Assembly: GCA_017625155.1 (NCBI GenBank) | Contig: JAGALP010000003.1 | Coordinates: 186,001 to 250,000 of the forward strand | DNA length: 64,000 nt | Direction of reading: 5' to 3' | Source: Paludibacteraceae bacterium | GTDB lineage: Bacteria > Bacteroidota > Bacteroidia > Bacteroidales > Paludibacteraceae | Part shown: positions 35,220-45,223 of the stretch, piece by piece | Layout of the letters: each line of letters opens with the position of its first letter | Numbering within the stretch: position 1 is the stretch's first letter | Notes under the pieces: model-generated | Database searches by the model: none | What the model was told of the DNA's origin: nothing | What the model saw: only the letters and a program-made list of their open reading frames with translations | Translations under genes and position numbers: made by a program

Positions 35220-38200
35220 TTATTTCTCAGCTTTCTTTGCTTTGCGACGAGCAATAGCCTCTTGGATATCGTAAGCAAGAGGAGATGCTACGCAGAGTGA
35301 AGAATAGGTACCTACTACCACACCGATGAGCAATGCGAATACGAATCCGCGAATGGTCTCACCGCCGAAGCAGAAGATTGCTATCAACACAACGAGAGTT
35401 GACATAGAGGTTGAGAATGTACGGCTCAAGGTGTGGTTCAACGCATCGTTCATATTTTGCTTGAGCGCGCGTTTTGGATACAAACCTTTATACTCGCGTA
35501 CACGGTCGAATACAACCACAGTATCGTTGATAGAGTAACCGATAACGGTCAAGATAGCAGCGATAAATGATTGGTCAATCTCCATAGAGAATGGCATCAC
35601 CTTCCAGAGGAGTGCGTATGCACCCAACACAATCAAGGTGTTGTGAGCCAAACCAGTCAATGCACCTACAGAGAATGCAAAGTTGCGGAAACGAATCAAC
35701 ACGTACAAGAAGATTGCTACTAATGCAGCCAACACAGCCCATACAGCAGATTGGGTAATATCATCAGCCACAGCAGGACCTACCTTTTGTGATTGCATGA
35801 TACCAATCTCAGGATTAATCTCTGTGGACTTGAATTGCTCCAAAGTGATGTCCTCTGCCAAGAATGGCTTGCAACCCTCGTAGAGCAATGCTTCGATAGT
35901 CTCATCCACGTTGTCAGAGTTGTCGTTAATCATATAGTTGGTAGAGATACGTACTTGATTTGCATCACCGATAGTGATTACGTTCAGCGCGAAAGTCTCT
36001 TCGTCTGCCAACTCAGCTTTTGCAGCCATAAATACGTTGTCAAGACTTGCATTCACTTCCTCTGTGCTAACAGGTTGAGCGAAACGAACGATATAGTTGC
36101 GACCACCAGAGAAGTCAATACCAAGGTTCAGTTTACCCATGATATGTGGGTTCACACCCAAGATACCTACGAGTACCAATACGCCAGACAAAATGTAAGT
36201 CACCTTGCGCGCACCGATAAAGTTGGCAGCGGTATTTTGCAAGAAGTTTTGCATCAACTTGGTAGTGAAGCTAAGTTCCTTAGCATCTTCCTTCTTAGCA
36301 TATGCCTCGAGCAACAGACGGCAAACGAATACGGCAGTCAAGAACGAGGATACGATACCAATCATATAGGTTACAGCGAAGCCCTTGATAGGACCTGTAC
36401 CGAAGATAGCCAAGATCGCACCTGTCAAGAATGATGTTACGTTAGAGTCGATAATCGCAGAGATAGCGTTGCCAAAACCGTCTTCGATAGCTTTGCGCAA
36501 GCTCTTACCAGCACGACGCTCCTCACGGATACGCTCGTAGATAAGCACGTTAGCATCCACAGCCATACCCATGGTCAACACGATACCGGCGATACCAGGC
36601 AATGTCAATACTGCTGAGAATGATGACAAGATACCTGCCAACAAGAATACGTTGCAGAGCAATGCGAAGTCAGCAATCAAACCAGGAATCAAACCATAGT
36701 AAATAATCATGTAGAGGAGAATCAAGATGAAACCAATCACGAAGCTCCAAAGACCATCGTGAATAGCCTCTTGACCGAGTGACGGACCTACTACATCCTC
36801 TTGGATAATGCGAGCAGGAGCAGGCATCTTACCAGAGTTCAAGGTGTTAGCCAAGTCCTTTGCCTCTTCTACAGTGAAGTTACCAGTGATTTGTGAACTA
36901 CCACCAGCAATCTCGTTTTGTACGGTTGGGAAACTATATACATAGCCGTCGAGTACAATAGCGATTGATTTACCAATGTTATCACGTGTGATACGTTGCC
37001 AATCACGTGCGCCCTCAGCGTTCATGGTCATAGATACATTTGCGTATGCAGATGTTTGACCGAAGTCAGCGCGAGCGTCGGTGATTACGTCACCTTCGAG
37101 AGAAGGACGACCATTGGTTTGTGATTTCAATGCTACCAATTGATAGAAGCTCTCTGCCTCATCAATAGCCTTTACAGTCCAGCAAAGTTTCAACTCACGT
37201 GGCAATATAGATTTAGCTACTTGAGAGTTCAACATAGCCATTACCTTAGCGGTATCTGTATAGTGTACAGTACCTACTACTGGGCCACGATATGCTTGAC
37301 CTGATTGGTTTACTGATGGGTTCAATACAGCGAACAATGGGTTATTTTTCTTGTACTCTTCTACAGCCTCTTGTTGCTCTTTCTCGAGTTGAGCCAAGCT
37401 ATCTGTAGCCAAGTTCTCTACCAATGCCTCTACATCGTCAGCAGCTACTTCTTCCTCCTCTACTACTTCTACTTCCTCTTGAGCAGCTTCGGTGCTTGCG
37501 TTAGCTTTGGCAGCTTCAGCATTGATTTGAGCCAATTGTGGAAGAATCTCTGCCAAGTCATAGGTCTCCCAGAACTCGAGGTTAGCCGAACCTTGGAGCA
37601 GTTTACGCACGCGCTCTGGCTCCTTGATACCTGGCAACTCAATGAGGATACGACCTGTTTGGCTGAGCTTTTGGATGTTTGGTTGTACCACACCAAAGCG
37701 GTCAATACGAGTACGGAGCACGTTGAATGAATTGTTGATTGCGCCTTCCACTTCCTCGCGAACCACCTTCTCAACCTCAGCGTTGGTAGAAGTCAAAGAT
37801 ACCTTATCTTTCAACTCGAAGGTAGAGAATACCGATGCCAATTGAGCATTAGGATCCAATTCGTAGAACGACTCAAAGAACAATGTCAAATAGTCTGCTC
37901 CTGATGTTTTTTGTTTTTCGTTAGCGAGTGCAAGTGCTTGGTTGAAGTTCTCAGAAGCGTTGTAACCGCTAAGTGCACGGATAATGTCAGCTACTGACAC
38001 TTCCATAGTTACGTTCATACCGCCCTTGAGGTCAAGACCCAAGTTCAATTCTTTCTCACGGCACTCTTTCAATGTGTAGCCGAACCACACCTTCTCACCT
38101 GCGATAGAGTCCAAATATTGGTACTCTTTCGCATCATCGCCTTGTGCATATTCTGCTGCCTTGTTGTCGTAATAACCTGTCACAAATGAGAATGACAAGT

Positions 38201-38261
38201 AGAACGCACTTACCAAAGCCAAGCACACTGCCAAGGTGATAACTAGTCCTTTGTTTTGCAT
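35220..38261 (-). CDS. secDF: Fused protein translocase subunit SecDF
   Basis: The product of about 1013 residues fuses SecD and SecF, the proton-driven Sec accessory that pulls proteins across the inner membrane. It shows LNLGLDLKGGMNVTMEV near the start, a second LNLGIDFSGGRNYIVRF at the SecF start, and two sets of six membrane helices. The periplasmic region holds an acidic Glu-rich insert (EEVEVVEEEEVAADDVEA). The start at 38261 follows an A-rich leader; an in-frame ATG at 38327 would add a His-rich extension (RTHTHKKHNRT) and is less likely. The fusion is usual in Bacteroidetes. Confidence 0.95.
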   Translation of the reverse strand: MQNKGLVITLAVCLALVSAFYLSFSFVTGYYDNKAAEYAQGDDAKEYQYLDSIAGEKVWFGYTLKECREKELNLGLDLKGGMNVTMEVSVADIIRALSGYNASENFNQALALANEKQKTSGADYLTLFFESFYELDPNAQLASVFSTFELKDKVSLTSTNAEVEKVVREEVEGAINNSFNVLRTRIDRFGVVQPNIQKLSQTGRILIELPGIKEPERVRKLLQGSANLEFWETYDLAEILPQLAQINAEAAKANASTEAAQEEVEVVEEEEVAADDVEALVENLATDSLAQLEKEQQEAVEEYKKNNPLFAVLNPSVNQSGQAYRGPVVGTVHYTDTAKVMAMLNSQVAKSILPRELKLCWTVKAIDEAESFYQLVALKSQTNGRPSLEGDVITDARADFGQTSAYANVSMTMNAEGARDWQRITRDNIGKSIAIVLDGYVYSFPTVQNEIAGGSSQITGNFTVEEAKDLANTLNSGKMPAPARIIQEDVVGPSLGQEAIHDGLWSFVIGFILILLYMIIYYGLIPGLIADFALLCNVFLLAGILSSFSAVLTLPGIAGIVLTMGMAVDANVLIYERIREERRAGKSLRKAIEDGFGNAISAIIDSNVTSFLTGAILAIFGTGPIKGFAVTYMIGIVSSFLTAVFVCRLLLEAYAKKEDAKELSFTTKLMQNFLQNTAANFIGARKVTYILSGVLVLVGILGVNPHIMGKLNLGIDFSGGRNYIVRFAQPVSTEEVNASLDNVFMAAKAELADEETFALNVITIGDANQVRISTNYMINDNSDNVDETIEALLYEGCKPFLAEDITLEQFKSTEINPEIGIMQSQKVGPAVADDITQSAVWAVLAALVAIFLYVLIRFRNFAFSVGALTGLAHNTLIVLGAYALLWKVMPFSMEIDQSFIAAILTVIGYSINDTVVVFDRVREYKGLYPKRALKQNMNDALNHTLSRTFSTSMSTLVVLIAIFCFGGETIRGFVFALLIGVVVGTYSSLCVASPLAYDIQEAIARRKAKKAEK

Positions 38262-38359
38262 AAATGTTAGTTTTATTTTGTTATTATTTATAGTTCTATT
38301 GTGCTTCTTGTGCGTGTGCGTGCGCATATTAATACGGCGCACGTACGCAAAATAGCGTA

Positions 38360-38391
38360 CAAAGGTACAACTTTTTTTGCATATGTGCAAA
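38360..38391 (-). promoter_or_regulatory. secDF promoter
   Basis: TACCTTTG (38367-38360) and TTTG of TTTGCACATATGCAAA (38391-38388) are 20 nt apart. A small inverted repeat, gtacgc-tattt-tgcgtac, follows in the leader. Confidence 0.88.
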
Positions 38392-38441
38392 TAAAAGTGT
38401 AAAAAAGTTGCAAATCTCGATGTTGGTAATCAAAAAGCCTG

Positions 38442-39833
38442 CTATCCTATAGCTGCTATGCACTCATCTATACCCACCAATTGCTGCTCGCCTGATTGCA
38501 TATTCTTGAGCATTACTTTGCCTGCTGCCATTTCATCACCACCCACAATAGCCACAAATGGAATGTTCTTGCTATCGGCATAACCCATTTGTTTCTTCAT
38601 CTTTGTTGGCTCTGGATATACTTCTACGCTCACGCCCTTCTCACGTAATGCTTTTGCCCAACGCAGTGCGTATAGCAATTCCTGTTCGCCGAAGGTCGCA
38701 AAGAGTAATTGAGTTGTAGATTGCAAGTTCTCTGGATAAAGATTAAGTTCGGAAAGTACATCATAGATGCGATCCGCGCCAAACGATATACCCACGCCCG
38801 ATACATTTGGCATACCGAAAATACCAGTGAGGTTGTCATAGCGACCACCACCAGTGATACTGCCCATTTGTACATCCAATGCTTTTACCTCGAAGATGGC
38901 ACCTGTATAGTAATTTAGACCACGTGCCAAGCAAAGATCCAACTCAATTTGCAAACCACTTGGCTCATAGGTAGCCAAATTACCATCTTGCGTGCTTGCG
39001 GCATACAACGCAAAGATGGTGCGCAATTCCTCTATACCTTTCAGACCCACTTCACAACCTGCCAACACTTGCTCCAACTGATCCAATTTCTCGGTATTGG
39101 TACCACTCAAATTCAGTATTGGTTGCAGTGCATCCACTGCCTTTTGTGGCAAACCCTTATCAAGCAGTTCCTTATTCACATTATCAATGCCTATCTTATC
39201 GAGTTTGTCGATTGCGACGGTGATATCAATAATGCGTTCGGGCTGACCAATCACTTCAGCAATACCAGCGAGAATCTTGCGGTTGTTGATATGCAGACTT
39301 ACGCGAATACCCAAACGGCGATACACTTCCTCCACGATTTGTATCAGTTCCACCTCGCTGAGTAGTGAGTTAGTACCCACCACATCCACGTCGCATTGAT
39401 AGAACTCGCGGTAGCGACCTTTCTGTGGACGGTCAGCACGCCATACTGGTTGAATCTGATAGCGCTTGAATGGAAATTGAATATCCTCACGATGTTGTAC
39501 TACAAAACGCGCAAAAGGTACGGTCAAGTCATAACGCAGACCTTTCTCACTCACTTTATTGGTGAGCGCACCAATGGTGGCATTATCCAATGCCTCATGG
39601 GTAACAGCCGCTTTCCAATCGCCAGAGTTGAGAATCTTAAACAGCAGTTTGTCGCCCTCTTCTCCATACTTACCCATCAGCGTAGAGAGATTCTCCATTG
39701 CTGGAGTCTCTATCTGCTGAAAACCATACAGCGAGAACACCGACTTAATCGTGTCAAAAATATAATTTCTACGTGCCATCTCCAGTGGAGAGAAATCACG
39801 CGTACCTTTTGGAATACTTGGTTTTTGTGCCAT
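38442..39833 (-). CDS. hisS: Histidyl-tRNA synthetase
   Basis: The 463-residue class II synthetase shows [18 protein letters not shown] at the N-terminus, motif 2 around [20 protein letters not shown], the histidine-specific [15 protein letters not shown] and motif 3 [15 protein letters not shown], with an anticodon-binding domain at the end ([18 protein letters not shown]). It lies 50 nt after waaA and probably belongs to the same transcript. Confidence 0.96.
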   Translation of the reverse strand: MAQKPSIPKGTRDFSPLEMARRNYIFDTIKSVFSLYGFQQIETPAMENLSTLMGKYGEEGDKLLFKILNSGDWKAAVTHEALDNATIGALTNKVSEKGLRYDLTVPFARFVVQHREDIQFPFKRYQIQPVWRADRPQKGRYREFYQCDVDVVGTNSLLSEVELIQIVEEVYRRLGIRVSLHINNRKILAGIAEVIGQPERIIDITVAIDKLDKIGIDNVNKELLDKGLPQKAVDALQPILNLSGTNTEKLDQLEQVLAGCEVGLKGIEELRTIFALYAASTQDGNLATYEPSGLQIELDLCLARGLNYYTGAIFEVKALDVQMGSITGGGRYDNLTGIFGMPNVSGVGISFGADRIYDVLSELNLYPENLQSTTQLLFATFGEQELLYALRWAKALREKGVSVEVYPEPTKMKKQMGYADSKNIPFVAIVGGDEMAAGKVMLKNMQSGEQQLVGIDECIAAIG

Positions 39834-39883
39834 ATTTATTGTTTTTATTATTCTATTTTTATTTGAGTCGGGAATCAGAAACC

Positions 39884-41086
39884 CTAAAATATCTCCTGAT
39901 AAATTTTCTCCGTTGCACCGAGTTCGCTATTCACATAGTCGGCAGCAGCTTGTCCCATTGCTGCTTGTTGCTCAAATGCCTTGTCCAATGCCGCAGCAAA
40001 TTCGCGATAGTTCTTCACACTCTTCGCTGCCCCTGCGTGTAATAACCCACGAGCTTCACGAAACTTTTGCCACTTCGGTCCAAACACCACAGGCATGCCA
40101 TATACCGCTGCCTCCAGCGTATTGTGAATACCTGCGCCAAAGCCTCCGCCAATGTATGCCACATGTCCATATCGATAGATTGAAGATAGCAATCCTATCG
40201 TATCAACCAGTAGCACACGACACTTATCCACGCTCGCTACAGTTGCCTCGGTATAGCGCACGTAGCGACCTTCAAAATATTGAAATATCTGGTGCAGGTG
40301 ATCGCCGTGTATTTCGTGCGGTACAAGCACCAATCTCACATCCTCATGTTCTGCCACATAGCGCGCGAACATCTGCTCTTCCTCTGGCCATGTACTACCA
40401 GCTACTATCACGCGCTCTGCACCTGCCACAAACCCATCTACTGTAGGCAAGTCCTTTGCCATCTTTCGCACTTCCACCACACGATCAAAACGCGTATCTC
40501 CTGCCACCGTCACATCCGCTATACCATGTTGTTGCAGCAAATCAGCAGAAGCCGAATCCTGCACAAAAATATGCTTGAATGTATATAGTAGTTTCAAATA
40601 AGCTTTGCCCCATGGCTTGAAAAACAACTGTTTAGGACGAAAGATAGCAGAAATCAGATATGTGGGTATATCATTCTTTTTAAGTGCCTTTAGGTATGCT
40701 GGCCAAAACTCATACTTAACAAACACCGCCATCTCTGGCGCAAGCACTTCTAGCCATTTCTTGGCATTGCGGTGCGTGGCGAAAGGCAGATATAGAACTT
40801 TGTCCACCAATTGGTAGTTCTTGCGTAGTTCATATCCCGAAGGAGAAAAGAAAGTCAGCAATACTTTGCGAAAGGGCAATTCCCTATGCAGTCGCTCAAT
40901 GATGGGGCGTGCTTGTTCAAACTCACCCACCGATGCCACATGTATCCACAGTACTGGCATACCACACGTAGTAGCACGCCACTCTTGCAACTCCGTTATA
41001 GCTCGCGCCTGCCCAGCTACCAATTGCTTTGCTTTTCGGTGACCGAACAATGCAGCCAAACGCAATATCCAAAAATATAAATTCAA
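39884..41086 (-). CDS. waaA: 3-deoxy-D-manno-octulosonic acid (Kdo) transferase
   Basis: The 400-residue GT30 glycosyltransferase adds Kdo to lipid A precursor at the inner membrane. Visible marks are the N-terminal membrane helix ([11 protein letters not shown]), the acceptor-side motif [15 protein letters not shown] with the catalytic Glu, and the donor-side [24 protein letters not shown]. The gene begins 23 nt after the tryptophanase-like gene. Confidence 0.94.
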   Translation of the reverse strand: MNLYFWILRLAALFGHRKAKQLVAGQARAITELQEWRATTCGMPVLWIHVASVGEFEQARPIIERLHRELPFRKVLLTFFSPSGYELRKNYQLVDKVLYLPFATHRNAKKWLEVLAPEMAVFVKYEFWPAYLKALKKNDIPTYLISAIFRPKQLFFKPWGKAYLKLLYTFKHIFVQDSASADLLQQHGIADVTVAGDTRFDRVVEVRKMAKDLPTVDGFVAGAERVIVAGSTWPEEEQMFARYVAEHEDVRLVLVPHEIHGDHLHQIFQYFEGRYVRYTEATVASVDKCRVLLVDTIGLLSSIYRYGHVAYIGGGFGAGIHNTLEAAVYGMPVVFGPKWQKFREARGLLHAGAAKSVKNYREFAAALDKAFEQQAAMGQAAADYVNSELGATEKIYQEIF

Positions 41087-41109
41087 GTCCTAACCTTTAA
41101 GTAAAATTA

Positions 41110-42558
41110 TCATAGACTTTCGCCAAAATCCTCTTTGAACTTTGACACTAATTCTTCTTGCCAATGTCCAATCTCTTTCAGGCGACCGAAGAAGAAACGC
41201 AACACCTGTGGCTCCTCTACCCACTTCAGTCCGCCTATGATTTGGCGGTTATCCCATAGCCATTTTACGCGATCCGCCACATATTTCACTTGTGACAACG
41301 TATATACACGGCGAGGCATAGCCAATCTCATCAACTCCAGTTCTGCAAAGCGCTCTGTGCCATCTGGCTCACGTTGCTCGGACAGTGTACCACGTTCCAT
41401 ACCGCGAATACCACCCGCAATATACAATGCTGTCGCTACCGCAGCAGCAGGGTATTGGTCGTGTGGCATATCAGGCACAAAGCCTTGACAATCAATGTGT
41501 GCACCCAATCCACCTGCGGGCTTAATCATAGGCACTCCATAGGCATCCAACTCGTTCACCAAATAATTGATAAACTCGGGTCCGTGGCTCAGATAGTCCA
41601 TATCAAGCGACTCGTACAACCCCTCCGCCATGGACTCGATAGAGCGCACGTCTATACCTCCGTAGGTCAAAAACCCCTCATACAATGGGATATACTCCAT
41701 CATGCTCTTGATGAGGTCGGTATTGTGACTGATAATCGCACCACCGCGAGCGAAACCCAACTTGCGCGCTGAGAAGTAGATGATGTCCATCTTGCCTGCC
41801 AGCAGGTGGTAGATCTCCTTGGGGGTCATATATTTGCATTGTGCCTCGCGGGTCTTCATAAAGTAGATATTGTCTTGCAGTAGCGAGGCATCCAAGATAC
41901 TTGGCACACCATATTCATGGCAAACATCTGCCACTGCCAACATATTCTCCAGGCTAACTGGCTGGCCACCAATCAAGTTAGTTCCTGCTTCCACGCGCAC
42001 ATACGCCACCTTTTCTGGTCCATATTTCTTAATCACGCGGCGCAGTTCTTGCAGGTCCATATCGCCTTTGAATGGGTCATCGCTTTGTGGAATCAGTCCT
42101 TTCTTGTGCAGCACCTCCACTACCTCGCCGCCGCAACGGGTCACATGGGCTTTGGTGGTGGTGAAGTGGAAGTTCATGATGGCCACTGTGCCTGGCTTCA
42201 CAAAACGTTCTGCCAAGATGTTCTCGCAAGCACGACCTTGGTGCGCAGGCAACACGTTGTCGGTGCCAAACACCTCTTTCATCGCTGCTTTTAGGCGGTT
42301 AAAAGTTTCGCTACCTGCGTACGCATCATCCGCCAAGTGCATGGCAGCCGTCTGACGGTCGGACATAGCATTCACGCCCGAGTCGGTCAGCATATCCAGA
42401 TAAATGTCTTTATTCTGAAGTAAGAAGGTATTGTTACCTGCCTTCTGAATAGCGCGCAAACGCTCATCTACAGGCAACAGATTCAACTTTTGTACCACGC
42501 GAACTTTATGCATCTCCAATGGCACTTGGTTCTCTGATTTGTAAAATTTAACAGACAC
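41110..42558 (-). CDS. Tryptophanase-family PLP beta-eliminating lyase
   Basis: The 482-residue protein aligns by eye over its length with E. coli TnaA (LLTDSG, PTHQGRG/PAHQGRA, GGQPVSL, PEKV/PNNV). The PLP lysine is Lys266 in FSARKLGFARGG (SAKKDAMVPMGG in TnaA). Asp223 is kept, but the SAR arginine that contacts the PLP ring oxygen in TnaA and tyrosine phenol-lyase is Leu226 here (DASLLQDN). The carboxylate-binding region near ELMRLAMPRR is kept. The substrate could be tryptophan, tyrosine or another amino acid; a diverged subfamily is likely. It has its own promoter and leads waaA-hisS. Confidence 0.78.
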   Translation of the reverse strand: MSVKFYKSENQVPLEMHKVRVVQKLNLLPVDERLRAIQKAGNNTFLLQNKDIYLDMLTDSGVNAMSDRQTAAMHLADDAYAGSETFNRLKAAMKEVFGTDNVLPAHQGRACENILAERFVKPGTVAIMNFHFTTTKAHVTRCGGEVVEVLHKKGLIPQSDDPFKGDMDLQELRRVIKKYGPEKVAYVRVEAGTNLIGGQPVSLENMLAVADVCHEYGVPSILDASLLQDNIYFMKTREAQCKYMTPKEIYHLLAGKMDIIYFSARKLGFARGGAIISHNTDLIKSMMEYIPLYEGFLTYGGIDVRSIESMAEGLYESLDMDYLSHGPEFINYLVNELDAYGVPMIKPAGGLGAHIDCQGFVPDMPHDQYPAAAVATALYIAGGIRGMERGTLSEQREPDGTERFAELELMRLAMPRRVYTLSQVKYVADRVKWLWDNRQIIGGLKWVEEPQVLRFFFGRLKEIGHWQEELVSKFKEDFGESL

Positions 42559-42631
42559 GATAATTCTATTTATGTTGATGATTTTTAATGGGTATTTTGT
42601 GGATACCTATTTTGTTTCACAGAAAAACGTG

Positions 42632-42663
42632 CAAAGTTACAATCTTTTTTTGACATATACAAA
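42632..42663 (-). promoter_or_regulatory. Promoter of the tryptophanase-like gene
   Basis: TAACTTTG (42639-42632) and TTTG of TTTGTATATGTCAAA (42663-42660) are 20 nt apart. The leader is about 65 nt. Confidence 0.82.
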
Positions 42664-42758
42664 TCTTTCATCACTTTTTCTCAATGCTCTACGATGTTCT
42701 TTTCCTCATACTTCCTGTATGTCGTTGCCTATTTGCAATGACACGGTGGCTATAAATC

Positions 42759-42813
42759 TTAGGTTATTCATAGGTGATTCTTAGGTTATTTATAGGTTAT
42801 TCATAGGTGATTC
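42759..42813. repeat. 11-nt array, 5 units
   Basis: Units ttaggttattc, ataggtgattc, ttaggttattt, ataggttattc and ataggtgattc lie between divergent promoters. It is the inverse of the array at 16716-16748. Apart from this the 42664-42890 gap shows nothing. Confidence 0.88.
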
Positions 42814-42890
42814 AGCACACATCACAATTAGATAAAAACGATTTATCTGAAAAAATATTGTTTTTAATTCCGCAACTTTTCTTCGAAAAA

Positions 42891-42922
42891 TTTGTTAATA
42901 CGTGTATTTTTTTGTACCTTTG
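42891..42922 (+). promoter_or_regulatory. Promoter of metY-metX-thrA
   Basis: TTTG (42891-42894) and TACCTTTG (42915-42922) are spaced 20 nt apart. The leader is only about 15 nt, so no riboswitch fits. Confidence 0.85.
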
Positions 42923-42942
42923 CGCGCTAATTTTGTTTTGAT

Positions 42943-44235
42943 ATGAAAAAAGACCTACATATTGACACGCTGTGCGTGCAAGCCGGTTACAACCCAGGCA
43001 AGGGAGAACCTCGCCAAGTGCCAATCATTCAGAGCACTACATTCAAGTACGAGACCAGCGAACAGATGGGCCGTCTCTTCGACCTTGAAGAGAGTGGCTA
43101 TTTCTACACCCGTCTGCAAAATCCTACCAACGACACCACCGCAGCGCAAATTGCTGCTATGGAAGGTGGCGTAGCCGCAATGCTGACATCATCTGGTCAA
43201 GCAGCGAACTTCTTCGCATGCTTTAATATCTGCCAAGCCGGTGACCACATGATTACCACTACCAGTATATACGGCGGTACATACAACCTCTTTGGTGTGA
43301 CCTTCCCTAAGATGGGTATGGAAATCACTTTCATCGACCAAGATGCCAGCGACGAGGAGTGGGCAGCAGCGTTCCGTCCGAACACCAAACTCGTGTTTGG
43401 CGAGACACTCTCCAACCCCAATGTGCGCATCTTAGACATCGAACGCATTGCAGGTATAGCCCACCAACATGGTGTGCCATTGATAGTAGATAATACCTTC
43501 CCTACGCCTGTGAACTGCCGCCCATTTGAGTTCGGCGCAGACATCGTCACCCATTCCACCACCAAGTATATGGACGGACATGGCGTACAAGTAGGTGGTG
43601 TGATTGTGGATAGCGGTAACTTCGATTGGGAGGCTCAGCACGATAAGTTCACTTGCCTCACCGAACCCGACGCATCCTACCACGGACTGCGCTACACCGA
43701 AGCCTTCGGTAAACTGGCATATATCACCAAAGCAACTGCCCAACTCATGCGCGACTTGGGCTCTATACAGAGTCCACAAAACGCCTTCTATCTCCACCTC
43801 GGTTTGCAGACCCTGCATGTGCGTATGCCTCGTCATTGCGAGAGCGCCCACAAGGTGGCTCAGTGGTTGGAGAAGCACCCAGACATAGCATGGGTACGCT
43901 ATCCCGAACTGGAGAACGACCCTGAGCATGCACGTCAACAGAAGTATATGCCTAACGGCTCATGTGGCGTGATGGCATTTGCTGTGAAAGGCGACCGTGC
44001 TTTTGCTAATCGTTTTATGGACAGTCTGCAATTAGTGACCATCGAAACCCACGTAGCCGACTGCCATACTTGTATCCTTCACCCTGCATCCCATACCCAC
44101 CGCCAACTCAGCAACGAGGCACTTCTTGCTGCGGGTATCGACCCTGACCTGATGCGTCTCAGTATCGGTTTGGAGAATGTAGATGACCTAATAGCTGACA
44201 TCGAAAATGCACTTACACAAGCTCACAACGCATAA
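42943..44235 (+). CDS. metY: O-acetylhomoserine sulfhydrylase
   Basis: The 430-residue Cys/Met-metabolism PLP enzyme makes homocysteine from O-acetylhomoserine and sulfide. It shows TLCVQAGYNPGKGEPRQVPI at the N-terminus, a substrate/PLP Tyr-Arg in YFYTRLQNPT, and the PLP lysine in HSTTKYMDGHG; the MetY-typical length and the C-terminal HPASHTHRQLS support MetY over cystathionine synthase. It overlaps metX by 29 nt, which encodes its substrate supplier. Confidence 0.94.
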   Translation: MKKDLHIDTLCVQAGYNPGKGEPRQVPIIQSTTFKYETSEQMGRLFDLEESGYFYTRLQNPTNDTTAAQIAAMEGGVAAMLTSSGQAANFFACFNICQAGDHMITTTSIYGGTYNLFGVTFPKMGMEITFIDQDASDEEWAAAFRPNTKLVFGETLSNPNVRILDIERIAGIAHQHGVPLIVDNTFPTPVNCRPFEFGADIVTHSTTKYMDGHGVQVGGVIVDSGNFDWEAQHDKFTCLTEPDASYHGLRYTEAFGKLAYITKATAQLMRDLGSIQSPQNAFYLHLGLQTLHVRMPRHCESAHKVAQWLEKHPDIAWVRYPELENDPEHARQQKYMPNGSCGVMAFAVKGDRAFANRFMDSLQLVTIETHVADCHTCILHPASHTHRQLSNEALLAAGIDPDLMRLSIGLENVDDLIADIENALTQAHNA

Positions 44236-45223
44236 TTTCCAATTCGAAGCAGGCGGCACGCTTGACCAATTGGAGATTATCTACCATACGTCGGAGCGTC
44301 CTTATAAACAGGGTGACCGCGTAGTATGGCTCTGCCATGCCCTAACCGCCAACTCCGATCCGCTCGATTGGTGGCCAGAGATGGTGGGCGAAGGTTGCTG
44401 CGTGAATCCCGACAAAGACTATGTGGTTTGTGTCAACATCTTCGGATCTGCCTATGGCACCACAGGACCAAGAGATTTCGGGAATCGCGACTCGCGAATC
44501 CCGAATCAAAAAGGATATCTCGATTTCCCCAAGTTCACGGTGCGCGACACTGCCCGACTATTTACGTTGGTACGCGAACATTTGGGCATCAAGCAAGTGG
44601 ACTTGCTCATCGGTAGTTCCATTGGCGGTTTCCATGCCCTCGAATGGGCGATTATGGAAGGCAATATCATCCGCCGTGCAGCGTTCATTGCCACCGCCCC
44701 ACGTGTATCACCATGGCTGAGCGCATGGATGGAAGTGCAACGTATGGCATTAGAGGCTGACCCCACTTTCCGAGCGTGCGAATCGCTTGATGGCGGACGC
44801 AAAGGATTAGAAGCAGCACGCGCCATTTCGCTCATCTCATACCGCAGTTTCGATGGCTACAACCTCACACAATATGAGACAGACGACGACTGCCTCTTTG
44901 CCAGTCGTGCAGCGAGCTACGAACGCTATCAAGGCGAGAAACTAGTCAAACGTGGCTTCGACGCCTATTCCTATTACTACCTGCTACACTGCGTAGATAG
45001 TCAAAACGTGGGTCGCAACCGTGGAGGTGTGGCTACTGCTTTGGCGCAAATCAAAGCACAGACTGTAGTGATAGCCATCACATCTGATGGACTCTTCCCT
45101 CCATGCGAAGGAAGAGAATGGGCAAAGCATATCCCTAACGCACAATATTTCGAGATTGAATCACGCTTCGGACATGACGGATTCCTCCTCGAAACCAATC
45201 AAATAACAGAGATATTAAAATGA
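44207..45223 (+). CDS. metX: Homoserine O-acetyltransferase
   Basis: The 338-residue alpha/beta hydrolase acetylates homoserine. The nucleophile is Ser138 in GSSIGG, the oxyanion region is LCHALTANSD, and the catalytic Asp and His are in ITSDGLFPP and GHDGFL. It begins inside the 3' end of metY and ends by overlapping thrA (ATGA), so all three are translationally linked. The loop after GTTGPRD carries a four-unit heptamer array (44480-44507), which replaces the family's usual GxPYGxxFP-type loop. An acyl specificity for succinyl instead of acetyl cannot be excluded. Confidence 0.9.
   Translation: MHLHKLTTHNFQFEAGGTLDQLEIIYHTSERPYKQGDRVVWLCHALTANSDPLDWWPEMVGEGCCVNPDKDYVVCVNIFGSAYGTTGPRDFGNRDSRIPNQKGYLDFPKFTVRDTARLFTLVREHLGIKQVDLLIGSSIGGFHALEWAIMEGNIIRRAAFIATAPRVSPWLSAWMEVQRMALEADPTFRACESLDGGRKGLEAARAISLISYRSFDGYNLTQYETDDDCLFASRAASYERYQGEKLVKRGFDAYSYYYLLHCVDSQNVGRNRGGVATALAQIKAQTVVIAITSDGLFPPCEGREWAKHIPNAQYFEIESRFGHDGFLLETNQITEILK
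44480..44507. repeat. Heptamer array, 4 units, inside metX
   Basis: Units gggaatc, gcgactc, gcgaatc and ccgaatc encode GNRDSRIPN. Confidence 0.85.

Noticed and set aside
38261-38390. His-rich N-terminal extension of SecDF or a VemP-like leader peptide
   Set aside because: The frame has no stop before the SecD start and part of it precedes the predicted transcription start; no arrest motif was recognised.
42915-42943. Possible SAM riboswitch before metY
   Set aside because: The promoter leaves only about 15-20 nt of leader, too short for any known SAM riboswitch.
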